Shown here in pieces: positions 50,707 to 58,513 of a stretch of DNA of 64,000 nucleotides. Both the position numbers and the translations under genes were made by a program. The stretch is taken from the NCBI RefSeq assembly GCF_018613835.1, contig NZ_JAGGPM010000006.1:1-64000 (forward strand), read 5' to 3'. The notes beneath the pieces were generated by a model, which searched no databases, was not told where the DNA came from, and saw nothing but the letters and a program-made list of their open reading frames with translations. Numbering within the stretch: the first letter of the stretch is position 1; each line of letters starts with the position of its first letter. The stretch is from Arthrobacter sp. ISL-5 (GTDB lineage: Bacteria > Actinomycetota > Actinomycetes > Actinomycetales > Micrococcaceae).

Positions 50707-52566
50707 CTACTTCGCGTTGTCGTAGGAGTCCACCACTGCCACACTCACCGGGAACTCCACCGGAATCGGGCCGAACAGCAGCTCCTTGGCGGCGTTGGCG
50801 GCTTCCTCGATCGCCCTGATGCACGCATCCACGGCGGCATCGGGGGCATGGACCATGACCTCGTCATGCAGGAAGAAGACGAGCTCCCCGGAAGCGGAAC
50901 CGTCGGCACGCAAGGTGCGCAGCCGGCGTCGTAATTCCGCAAGCCAGCAGGCGGCCCAGTCCGCCGCAGAGCCCTGCACGACGAAGTTGCGCGTGAACCG
51001 CCCACGCGAGCGGGCCAGTGAATCGGCGCGCCGCTGCTCCTCCGCTGAGGTGGACCGCTGGCTGAGGAGCCATCGCTCGGACGGAGGCGGGCTGCTGCGG
51101 CCCAGGCGGGAGGTGACGGTCTTCCCGGCTTCGCCGTCGCGGGCCGCCCGCTCCACGAAGCCGACGGCGCGCGGGTAGGTGCGGGCCAGCTGCGGCATGA
51201 GCCGGCCTGCCTCGCCGGAGGTGGCGCCGTACATGGCGCCCAGGAGGGCGATCTTGGCCTTGCCGCGGTCGCCGCCGAATCCCTTGGCGGCGATGCCCGC
51301 GTAGAGGTCCTGGTCGCGGGCCGCCTCGGCCATGGTGGAGTCCTGGGCGAGGGCCACCAGAACGCGCGGTTCCAGTTGGGCGGCGTCCGCGACGATCAGT
51401 TTGTGGCCGGGGTCGGCATGCACCGCGCCGCGGATCTGGCGCGGGATCTGCAGGGCACCGCCGCCGCGTGAGGCCCAGCGCCCCGATACTACGCCGCCCA
51501 CCACGTACTCGGGCTGGAAGCGGCCGTTCTTCACCCAGGCGTCCAGCCACGCCCATCCGTTCGCGGTGTGCAGCCGCGAGAGCTTCTTGTACGCCAGCAG
51601 GGGCTCGATGGCCGGATGGCTGGACTCCTTCAGCTCCCACTGCCTGGTCGACTTCACCTCGATGCCGTTCCGGTGCAGGGCGCGCATGAGTTCCTGCGGT
51701 GAATCCGGGTTCAGGCTTGGCGAATTCAGGAGCCGCCGGAGTTCCATGTTGAGTGCCTCGAGCTTGGCAGGCCGGTGCCCGAGCGGCGGGCGCGGGCCCA
51801 GATACTCGGCGAGAATCTGCTGGTGCAGCTCCTCCCGCCACGGCACGCCGGAATGCTGCATCTCGGCGGCGATCATGGCCCCGGCCGATTCGGCGGCGAG
51901 CAGGAGCTGGAGCCGCTGCCTCCGGTTGCCGTCCGCGCTCGCGCCCGCCAGAGCCTCCTGCTGGGCGGCGTACTCGGCGCGGAGCTCCCCGGGGGTATGC
52001 CGGGGTTCGGACCTCAGGCCGGGGTCGTCGAAGAGTGCACCCTGATCGGCGGGCGGAGGCGGTGGCTGAAGCGCCCGCGGCGGCTGGAGATCGTCATCCT
52101 GCGTCAGCTTCTCGGCGTTTTTCGCATAGGACGTGTGCGCCGTGAACTCCGAATGCGCCAGGATGGCGCCGCACAGTGCGAGATCGTAGCAGCGCTCCAG
52201 CTCGACGCCGGCCTGCAGCAGTGCCGGGTACCAGTCCTGCGTCCGGTGCCAGATCCAGCGCGGACGCTGCTTTTCGAGTTCACGCACGACGGCGGCGAGT
52301 CCGGTTCCGCTGTTGGGGCCGGTTCCGTTGCCGGTGCCGGTTCCTGTTCCGGTTCCTGTTCCGGTTCCGCTGGTGTGGCTGGCGTGTGCGGTTTTTCCCA
52401 GAGCCGTGTGGCTGGGCGGGCCGGCATGGTTGCCCGGTGCGGAGGATTCTGCAGTGGGGTTCCGCCTGATGATCCGGGGTTCCGGATTGCCGGGATGGGG
52501 CAGGCCCGCGGCGGTGAGTTCCTGGATGACTGCGCCGTCAGCGTGGGCGGCGAGCAACAGATACAT
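50707..52566 (-). CDS. Bifunctional 3'-5' exonuclease/DNA polymerase, PolA-like
   Basis: A 619-residue family A polymerase of the actinobacterial accessory type. The N-terminal exonuclease-like part (about 90-200, WIWHRTQDWYP, ELERCYDLALCG) is divergent and shortened. The polymerase domain has motif A VADAAQLEPRVL (DAAQLEPR in place of DYSQIELR), the O-helix RGKAKIALLGAMYGATSG and motif C FLHDEVMVH. Replacement of the Ile-Glu-Leu part suggests altered fidelity or sugar discrimination. Residues ~66-85 are a Gly-Thr repeat encoded by a 12-bp tandem array. It is a probable repair enzyme; no 5' nuclease domain is present. Divergent from the Tad locus. Confidence 0.87.
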   Translation of the reverse strand: MYLLLAAHADGAVIQELTAAGLPHPGNPEPRIIRRNPTAESSAPGNHAGPPSHTALGKTAHASHTSGTGTGTGTGTGTGNGTGPNSGTGLAAVVRELEKQRPRWIWHRTQDWYPALLQAGVELERCYDLALCGAILAHSEFTAHTSYAKNAEKLTQDDDLQPPRALQPPPPPADQGALFDDPGLRSEPRHTPGELRAEYAAQQEALAGASADGNRRQRLQLLLAAESAGAMIAAEMQHSGVPWREELHQQILAEYLGPRPPLGHRPAKLEALNMELRRLLNSPSLNPDSPQELMRALHRNGIEVKSTRQWELKESSHPAIEPLLAYKKLSRLHTANGWAWLDAWVKNGRFQPEYVVGGVVSGRWASRGGGALQIPRQIRGAVHADPGHKLIVADAAQLEPRVLVALAQDSTMAEAARDQDLYAGIAAKGFGGDRGKAKIALLGAMYGATSGEAGRLMPQLARTYPRAVGFVERAARDGEAGKTVTSRLGRSSPPPSERWLLSQRSTSAEEQRRADSLARSRGRFTRNFVVQGSAADWAACWLAELRRRLRTLRADGSASGELVFFLHDEVMVHAPDAAVDACIRAIEEAANAAKELLFGPIPVEFPVSVAVVDSYDNAK

Positions 52567-52724
52567 GCCTCAATTCTGCCTTGCCACGGATAATCTTCTC
52601 AGCCGCCTCGCTTTCCGGCGATTGCGGGACATGTCGGGACCGGGATCCGGGCGCTGTACCTGACCGGCCGCGTGGCAGGACGCATTCTCCGCAGGACGTG
52701 TCTTCCACAGGGCGCGCCGGCCGG

Positions 52725-52733
52725 TTGTCCACA
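52725..52733. promoter_or_regulatory. DnaA-box-like TTGTCCACA between polymerase and tad genes
   Basis: TTGTCCACA is the preferred DnaA box of high-GC Actinobacteria. A weaker TCTTCCACA lies 24 bp upstream (52701-52709). The surrounding 21 bases resemble 57130-57150, ahead of the pilin gene. It may be a true DnaA site linking the divergent promoters to replication, or a promoter element of the tad genes. Confidence 0.4.
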
Positions 52734-52784
52734 TAGGACGATCTGACCCTGACCGTCCGCTGACCTTTTCGGCAGAGTGGCTGC

Positions 52785-54059
52785 ATGAGCAGGCATCACG
52801 CACGGAACCAGGAAAGAGCGTCCGAACCGGATATCGTTCAGGCGGCCCTGCCGCCCGGTCCAGGCATCCCCGCGCAGCGCGTGGCGGCCAGTGAACCAGG
52901 TGAACCTGCCGGGCACCGTCCGGCTGCGTTGCGGGCTTCTGCCGCCGAGCGGGCGGGGAGGATCCGGCAGACTGACCGTGGTCCGGAACCGTGGCTCCCC
53001 GTTGAGGCGAACGAGGTACTGCTGGTCACCGCCTTCGCGTTTCTCCAGGCTGAGGTGGAGCGGATCGTGGCGGCCGCCGGCGGCCGCCTGCGCGTGGCGG
53101 CCGACATTGCGGAGGCCGCTCCCTACTGGGATTCTGCCGCGGCCGTACTGCTGGGCAGCGATATTCGTGACCTGCCCCCACGCCGCCGCGCGCCAGCCGT
53201 TCTGGTGGGCCTGAGCGGGGAGGGGGACGCCTTGTGGCACCTCGGAGCGGCCCTTGGCGCGCAGCGCGTGGCCGTCCTTCCCGACGCCGCGGCGTGGCTC
53301 GCCGAATACCTCAGCCGCTCACGTGCACCGGAGGCCGGAGGAGTGGTGCTGGGCGTTACCGGCGGTTGCGGGGGTGCAGGTGCCACCACGGCGGCGATCT
53401 GGCTTGCCCAGGCAGCGGCGGGCCTTGGCGCAAGGGTCCTGCTCGTGGACGCCGACCCCTGGGGCGGCGGGCTCGAACTTGCCTTGGCGGCAGAGGAATC
53501 GCCAGGCCTCCGCTGGCCGGACCTGTCTGATGCCAGCGGCAGTATCGACCCAGAGCAGCTCGCCGACGCCCTGCCCCTGGCTGGCGGGTTTTCGTTCCTG
53601 TCGTGGCCCGGCACCAGGGAAAGGCCGCCGGCTGTCGACTCGGCCAGCGTAGGCGGCGTGCTCGACGCCGCACGGCGGGGCTACGAGTTGGTCATCGTCG
53701 ACATCGGCAGGAATGCCGAACCCCTGCGGACTTTTGCCTGGGACTGCGACCGCCTGCTCATCGTGGTCCCGGCACAGCTGAAGGCCGCTGTCGCTGCCGC
53801 CCGGCTGTTGCAGGAGCTTCCGCCCGTGGAGTCGGCGCTGCTTGTCAGGGGCAAAGCCGGCGTTGCGCTGGACGAAGCCCTGATTGCGGAGTCTGTAGGG
53901 CTTCCGTTGCACGGGCGGATGCCGGAAGTGCGCGGCACCGCAGCGGCCTCCGAACTCGGTCGCCTACTGGAACACGGCAAGAGGAAGAGCGTGCGGCGCT
54001 TCGCGGCGTCGGTGCTGGACCTGCTTGACGATGAGCTGCTGGCCGGGGACATCCGGTGA
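52785..54059 (+). CDS. TadZ/Ssd-like MinD-superfamily protein
   Basis: A 424-residue protein. About 75 disordered residues are followed by a receiver-like region (NEVLLVTAFAFLQAEVERI) and a MinD/ParA-type domain. The P-loop reads VTGGCGGAGATTAA, where the usual lysines are replaced, so ATP hydrolysis is doubtful, but LLVDADPWGGGLEL and VIVDIGRN are conserved. This fits TadZ/CpaE, which localises the pilus machine to the pole, and the actinobacterial septum-site protein Ssd. GTGA overlaps it to tadA. Confidence 0.87.
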   Translation: MSRHHARNQERASEPDIVQAALPPGPGIPAQRVAASEPGEPAGHRPAALRASAAERAGRIRQTDRGPEPWLPVEANEVLLVTAFAFLQAEVERIVAAAGGRLRVAADIAEAAPYWDSAAAVLLGSDIRDLPPRRRAPAVLVGLSGEGDALWHLGAALGAQRVAVLPDAAAWLAEYLSRSRAPEAGGVVLGVTGGCGGAGATTAAIWLAQAAAGLGARVLLVDADPWGGGLELALAAEESPGLRWPDLSDASGSIDPEQLADALPLAGGFSFLSWPGTRERPPAVDSASVGGVLDAARRGYELVIVDIGRNAEPLRTFAWDCDRLLIVVPAQLKAAVAAARLLQELPPVESALLVRGKAGVALDEALIAESVGLPLHGRMPEVRGTAAASELGRLLEHGKRKSVRRFAASVLDLLDDELLAGDIR

Positions 54060-55375
54060 GTGCACACTCGAGCGTCCCCGGGCCAGGTGTCGGCCCGCGG
54101 CCCGGCGCCGCCGCAAGCTCAGGGCTGACGGAGAGCGCCGGTCGGCGGCGGGCGGCGAGGGTCCTCGACGCGGGCCTGCTGGAAACCGTGCGCGAGTCCG
54201 TCATGGCCGACGCCGGGCCGGTCACACCGTCGCGGGTGGCGGCCGCCGTCCAGGCCACCGGGAAATTGCTCGGTACCGCCGGGTCCCTCGCCGCCGTCGA
54301 ACGCATCAGTGCTGAACTAAACGGGCTCGGGCCCCTGCAGCAGCTGGTCAGGGATCCGTCGGTGACCGACATATTCGTCAACGCGCCCGGTTCCGTGTGG
54401 CTGGACCGCGGCAGGGGCATTGAACGGGCACCTGTGGTGTTCGCCGGGGAAGCGCAGGTCCGGGCCCTTGCGGCCAGGCTGGTGGCAGCGGGCGGACGGC
54501 GCCTGGACGACGGATCACCCTGCGTGGATGTTCGGCTCGAGGGCGGCTACCGTGTTCACGCAGTCCTGCCTCCCATCTCCGCATCCGGGACGCTCCTGAG
54601 CGTCAGGATCCGGCGAGAACAGGTTTTTTCCATGGCCGAGCTTCGGGAGGGAGGGATGTTCGGCCCGCTGGTGCAGTCTGTACTGGAGCGCATGGTGGAG
54701 CAGCGGCTGAGCTTTCTGGTCAGCGGTGCCACGGGGTCAGGGAAAACCACCCTGCTGTCCACGCTGCTCGGACTTTGTCATCCCGGCGAACGGCTGGTCC
54801 TGATCGAGGACGCCGCCGAGCTGAACCCGGTGCACCCGCACGTTGTCCAGCTTGAATCGCGCCACGGCAACCTGGAAGGCGGCGGCGAGGTGGATCTGGG
54901 TGAGTTGGTCCGCCAGGCGCTGAGAATGCGTCCGGACCGGCTGGTGGTCGGGGAATGCCGGGGCGCTGAAGTGCGTGAGCTCCTCACCGCGATGAACACC
55001 GGACATACGGGCGGCGGCGGGACCATCCACGCCAACGCCGCCGGCGCAGTACCGGCGCGGCTCACTGCGCTCGGGGCCCTGGCCGGGCTGGGACAGGACG
55101 CCGTCAGGCTGCAGGTTGCCAGCGCCCTGGACATCGTGGTGCACGTGGCAAGATCCCGGCACGGACGGTATGTGGCCTGCGTGGGTGTCCTGACGGAGGC
55201 GTCCGGCGGACTTGGCGTGGCCGTGGCACTGGAGAATTCGGGCGGACGGCTGGTCACCGGGCCTGCGTGGGATGGCCTGGCCTGCCGCCTCGGCATGGAC
55301 CCCCGGTTGGCGTCTGTTCCGGCACAAGCGCCGCCGCAGGAAGAGGTGCTTGGAACAAGGGGAGCTGCAGCGTGA
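54056..55375 (+). CDS. tadA: Tad secretion ATPase TadA/CpaF
   Basis: A 439-residue secretion ATPase. The N-terminal domain has NGLGPLQQLVRDPSVTDIFV. Walker A is VSGATGSGKTTLL, the Asp box LIEDAAELNP, Walker B LVVGECRGAEV, and the His box TGHTGGGGTIHAN. It powers assembly of the Flp pilus at the inner membrane with TadB/TadC. It overlaps its neighbours on both sides by 4 bp. Confidence 0.93.
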   Translation: MSAHSSVPGPGVGPRPGAAASSGLTESAGRRRAARVLDAGLLETVRESVMADAGPVTPSRVAAAVQATGKLLGTAGSLAAVERISAELNGLGPLQQLVRDPSVTDIFVNAPGSVWLDRGRGIERAPVVFAGEAQVRALAARLVAAGGRRLDDGSPCVDVRLEGGYRVHAVLPPISASGTLLSVRIRREQVFSMAELREGGMFGPLVQSVLERMVEQRLSFLVSGATGSGKTTLLSTLLGLCHPGERLVLIEDAAELNPVHPHVVQLESRHGNLEGGGEVDLGELVRQALRMRPDRLVVGECRGAEVRELLTAMNTGHTGGGGTIHANAAGAVPARLTALGALAGLGQDAVRLQVASALDIVVHVARSRHGRYVACVGVLTEASGGLGVAVALENSGGRLVTGPAWDGLACRLGMDPRLASVPAQAPPQEEVLGTRGAAA

Positions 55376-56295
55376 TCGCCGTTCTCATTGGCGTGATGGC
55401 TGTTGCCCTCTGGCTGATCCTGCGGCCGCCGCGCGGGCTGCACCGCAGGGTCCGCAAGGCCTTCGCCGGGAGCGCCGCTGGGAGCCGGGCCGCCTGGAAC
55501 AGGGGAGGAGCGACGGGGCGGGGAAGCGCCAGGTCCCCGGATGCCCCCGGATTTCCTCCCAGGGGCGGACCGTCCCTGCACCATCGTCAGAGGAGCGGCC
55601 GCGAGGTCCGGGACGGTCAGGGCTTGTCAGCGGCTGGCCACAGTGGCCCCAACGGCCGCCGCCTTGGCCGGGGGCGCAAGGACGCCGCGGTGCCCCTCAC
55701 AGTACTTGTTCAGCAGCTTGCTGCCCTGCTGAAGGGCGGGCGGACGCCGGCCCGCCTCTGGGACGAATTGTGCCGGGTGTACGGAGGATCCGGTCCCGCA
55801 GACGGAGGCTCCGGCGGGCCGCGGCTCAGTCCCGGCTCTGCGGCGGTCCTGGCTGCGGCGCGCGGGGCGGCCATGCGCGGCTCGCCCGTGGCCGAGGCGA
55901 TTCGTTTTGCAGCGGCGTCATCCGGTCATGCTGGCGGCAGCCGCGAACCGCGGATTTGGCAGGAGCTGGCCGCCTGCTTCGACATCGCTGAGGCAAGCGG
56001 CTGTCCGCTGGCCGACGTGCTGACCCGCTTCGCGGCGCAGCTCGAGGTTGAGGACGACGCCGAAGCAGCCCGTCAGACCGCCCTCGCCGGACCCAAGGCG
56101 ACAGTTACGCTGCTGACCTGGCTTCCCTTGCTCGGACTCGGGCTGGGATTCTGCCTGGGCGTGGATCCGCTGGCGATGCTGCTCGGAACACCCATCGGCG
56201 TGGCGGCACTCGTCGCTGGCATCGTCCTAACCGTTGCTGGCAGGCTGTGGTCGGCCAGGCTGGTGCGGGCCGCGGCCGGAGCGGCAGTGCCATGA
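55372..56295 (+). CDS. TadB-like pilus assembly membrane protein
   Basis: A 307-residue protein. One membrane segment starts at residue 2 and is followed by a basic, low-complexity stretch of about 90 residues. A type II secretion F-like helical domain comes next (VLVQQLAALLKGGRTPARLWDE; QELAACFDIAEASGCPLADVL). Two C-terminal membrane helices end it. It would anchor TadA with TadC. GTG 55372 overlaps the tadA stop and has GGGGAG upstream. Confidence 0.86.
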   Translation: MIAVLIGVMAVALWLILRPPRGLHRRVRKAFAGSAAGSRAAWNRGGATGRGSARSPDAPGFPPRGGPSLHHRQRSGREVRDGQGLSAAGHSGPNGRRLGRGRKDAAVPLTVLVQQLAALLKGGRTPARLWDELCRVYGGSGPADGGSGGPRLSPGSAAVLAAARGAAMRGSPVAEAIRFAAASSGHAGGSREPRIWQELAACFDIAEASGCPLADVLTRFAAQLEVEDDAEAARQTALAGPKATVTLLTWLPLLGLGLGFCLGVDPLAMLLGTPIGVAALVAGIVLTVAGRLWSARLVRAAAGAAVP

Positions 56296-56462
56296 CTGGG
56301 CTGCGACGTGACAAGCAAGTGACAGGCCTGTGCCCGGCTCCAGGCCTGTGTCGGGCGGCAAGACCGGGCTGGCGAATTGTTCCGGCCCCGGTGCCACGAG
56401 GCCCCGATATGGCGGGGGCAGCAGCGCCGCTGAACCCCGGCATGACGGGTGCAGACGCATGA
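56292..56462 (+). CDS. Possible 56-codon ORF coupled between tadB and tadC
   Basis: An open frame of 56 codons starts with an ATGA overlap on the tadB-like stop and ends with another ATGA overlap on the tadC-like start, filling an otherwise odd 163-bp gap in a tightly packed operon. The product (MTGLRRDKQVTGLCPAPGLC...) is Pro/Arg/Ala-rich, has no membrane segment and resembles nothing known. The coupling geometry is suggestive; the residue content is not, so this may be only a ribosome bridge. Confidence 0.3.
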   Translation: MTGLRRDKQVTGLCPAPGLCRAARPGWRIVPAPVPRGPDMAGAAAPLNPGMTGADA

Positions 56463-57073
56463 CCGGGCCGACTCTTTCCGCTGCGCTCGTGGCGATGGTT
56501 TTGGCCGCTGCTGCGGCGCTCGCCTTCACCGGCCATTCGCGCACACGCAGGCGCCTTCTCGGCAGAAGCGGCCTCATCCTGACCACTGCGACGCACGGCG
56601 GCGCCTCCGGCAGGTCCGCTTCCGCCGGGCACAGGACCGGACTGCGCGACACCGCAATGATGCTGGAGCTGGTCGCAGCCATGCTCGACGCCGGATCAGG
56701 GATCGGGCGGTCCCTGGAATTGGTGGCAGCCGCAGCCTCACCCGAGTACAGCGGGTCGCTGAGGCCTGTCGTGGGGGCCATGGCCATTGGAGCTGACTGG
56801 GAAACCGCTTGGCGGAGTTCAGCGGCGCGCTCACCCGAGATACTTGCCCTTCGCGACGCCCTGGGCTTCGCCGCGCTGACCGGCGCGCCGTCCTCGGCCA
56901 TTCTCTATGCCCAGGCCGCCGGAATGAGGCGCGAGCGGTTCCGGTCTGCCGAAAAGCGCGCAGCGTCCCTCAGCGTCAAGCTCGTGATTCCGTTGGGCCT
57001 CTGCTCCCTCCCGGCGTTCATCTGCCTAGGCGTCGTGCCCGTGCTGCTTGCGCTGGTGCCCTCCGGAGCCTGA
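56459..57073 (+). CDS. TadC-like pilus assembly membrane protein
   Basis: A 204-residue protein. A first hydrophobic helix (about 6-24) precedes a type II secretion F-like domain (DTAMMLELVAAMLDAGSGIGRSL; FAALTGAPSSAILYAQA) and two membrane helices at the end (LVIPLGLCSLPAFICLGVVP). It is shorter than typical TadC, as in other actinobacterial Tad loci. ATG 56459 overlaps the preceding small ORF stop. Confidence 0.84.
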   Translation: MTGPTLSAALVAMVLAAAAALAFTGHSRTRRRLLGRSGLILTTATHGGASGRSASAGHRTGLRDTAMMLELVAAMLDAGSGIGRSLELVAAAASPEYSGSLRPVVGAMAIGADWETAWRSSAARSPEILALRDALGFAALTGAPSSAILYAQAAGMRRERFRSAEKRAASLSVKLVIPLGLCSLPAFICLGVVPVLLALVPSGA

Positions 57074-57129
57074 CCGCCGTCCCGTTGCCAAACAGGCACT
57101 TTTCCTCCACACGGCGGCACCGACGCGTC

Positions 57130-57150
57130 TTATCCACTTAGGCAGATTCG
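57130..57150. promoter_or_regulatory. Motif shared by tadZ and pilin upstream regions
   Basis: TTATCCACTTAGGCAGATTCG matches the 52725-52745 sequence at 15 of 21 positions. It lies 77 bp before the pilin start in the only long gap of the tad operon. TTATCCACT is also one base off the E. coli DnaA box. A common promoter element or DnaA binding are both possible. Confidence 0.38.
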
Positions 57151-57226
57151 TCACTTACCGGCCCGCACGGCAGGCGGAACAGTCGGACTAACCGGCAATC
57201 CCGCCGGATACCCAGAAAGGAAAACT

Positions 57227-57511
57227 ATGTCCCTGAATCAACACGGCATCAGCGAGGCCCAGCCCCTGTATCCGGACGGCGGAGACGGAGCTGTCCGGGA
57301 GATCTACCCGGGAGCCAGTTCTGCGCCTCGCATCAAAGCGCGCACGCGGCGGCGCCTCATGGCCTCCGAGGCCGGGATGGCGACGGCCGAGTATGCCATA
57401 GCCACCCTGGCCGCGGTCGGATTCGCCGGGCTCCTCGTGTTCATCCTGCGCAGCGACGAAGTCCGAGGCTTCCTGCTCAACCTGATCCGTACGGCGCTGG
57501 CTTTGCCGTGA
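57227..57511 (+). CDS. DUF4244 Flp-like pilin
   Basis: A 94-residue protein with a 50-residue hydrophilic leader and a single hydrophobic helix. The segment EAGMATAEYAIATLAAVGFAG has the type IV prepilin pattern: Gly before the cleavage site and Glu at +5. This is the family of small Flp pilins in Actinobacteria. AAAGGAAA is a strong ribosome-binding site, fitting the highest expression in the operon. A prepilin peptidase is not in the window. GTGA overlap with the next gene. Confidence 0.88.
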   Translation: MSLNQHGISEAQPLYPDGGDGAVREIYPGASSAPRIKARTRRRLMASEAGMATAEYAIATLAAVGFAGLLVFILRSDEVRGFLLNLIRTALALP

Positions 57512-58056
57512 GCCTGCTACCGCAGGCCCCACTGGCGGCGGCACCGCCGTCGGGGACCGGACGCTCCCGGGGCAGGACGGTGCAGCAGCGATTGGGCCGC
57601 TGGGCGGGGAATCCCCGCGGCCGGGGGAGGGCCCGCGGAAGGAACACCCGCGGTGCCGTGACCGCGGAATTCGCAGTCGCACTTCCTGCCGTCCTGCTGC
57701 TCCTGGCCATGCTGCTGGCGGGGTCTGCGGCAGGAATTACCCAGCTCCGGCTGGAGGAGGCGGCCCGGGCCGGCGCCCGGGCGCTGGCCCGCGGAGAGGA
57801 GCCGCTCGCCGTCGAGGGAACGGTCAGGAAGCTGGCGGGTGCCACGGCATCATCAGCTGTGGTGGCGGACGGCGAATGGCTGAGCGTTACAGTGTCGGAC
57901 CGTGTGGCCGGACCCTTTGGCACCGTGGTTCCGTGGACACTGACAGCCAAGGCCGAGGCCCGGGGCGAAACGGCAGAATCCGTGTCATTCCCGCCTACCG
58001 TCGCTCCGGCCGTGCCCGGCACATGGGAGGGCCCTTCCGCGAGGGGGCACGCATGA
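57508..58056 (+). CDS. TadE-like minor pilin
   Basis: A 182-residue protein with a basic 48-residue leader and the pilin-like GAVTAEFAVALPAVLLLLAM helix (Gly-1, Glu+5). A globular extracytoplasmic domain of about 100 residues follows. TadE-type proteins are minor pilus components. It is coupled to both neighbours by 4-bp overlaps. Confidence 0.87.
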   Translation: MSLLPQAPLAAAPPSGTGRSRGRTVQQRLGRWAGNPRGRGRARGRNTRGAVTAEFAVALPAVLLLLAMLLAGSAAGITQLRLEEAARAGARALARGEEPLAVEGTVRKLAGATASSAVVADGEWLSVTVSDRVAGPFGTVVPWTLTAKAEARGETAESVSFPPTVAPAVPGTWEGPSARGHA

Positions 58057-58424
58057 GCCGTGGCAAACAGCCGGACGGGGAACAGGATCCGGAGCGGGGC
58101 TCGGGCACCGTGCTGGCTGCAGGCCTCGGCCTGGTGGTCCTTGCGGCCATGGTCATGCTCCTCCTGCTGGCGCAGGCAGCGGTGATGGCCTCCAGGGCAG
58201 CGGCCGCGGCCGATCTCGCCGCCCTGGCGGCTGCGGACGCACTGCGTGGTGTTTCTGCCGGGGAACCCTGCCTGGTAGCGGCAGCCGTGGCAGCCCGGCA
58301 CGATGCGAGGCTGGTCAGTTGTGTCGAGGGAGGTGATCAGTCCGTTGAGGTTCGCACCGAACTGATAGCCGGTGCCATTCTCGGCGCGGCCGCCGGGCAT
58401 GCCCGGGCCGGGCCGCCGCCCTAA
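58053..58424 (+). CDS. TadE/TadG-like minor pilin (Rv3654c type)
   Basis: A 123-residue protein. ERGSGTVLAAGLGLVVLAAM is the single anchor helix, followed by SRAAAAADLAALAAAD, a hallmark of the helicase/secretion-neighbour TadG-like family exemplified by M. tuberculosis Rv3654c. A cysteine pair (C65, C80 region) may form a disulphide outside. It is the last gene of the tad operon; the following helicase is on the opposite strand. Confidence 0.85.
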   Translation: MSRGKQPDGEQDPERGSGTVLAAGLGLVVLAAMVMLLLLAQAAVMASRAAAAADLAALAAADALRGVSAGEPCLVAAAVAARHDARLVSCVEGGDQSVEVRTELIAGAILGAAAGHARAGPPP

Positions 58425-58513
58425 GGGGCGGCAGCCCAAAAGCCGCGGCCCTGACGGGGTTGCAGCGGAAGGCCGGGCCCTAAAGAGGCGGCAGACCAAA
58501 GGCCGCGGCCCTA
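58421..58513. repeat. Direct repeat with a 60-bp period after the tad operon
   Basis: GGCGGCAGnCCAAAnGCCGCGGCCCT occurs twice exactly 60 bp apart (from 58427 and from 58487), with a few changes between copies. It spans the tadG-like stop and the end of the convergent helicase gene. It probably arose by local duplication. Confidence 0.75.
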
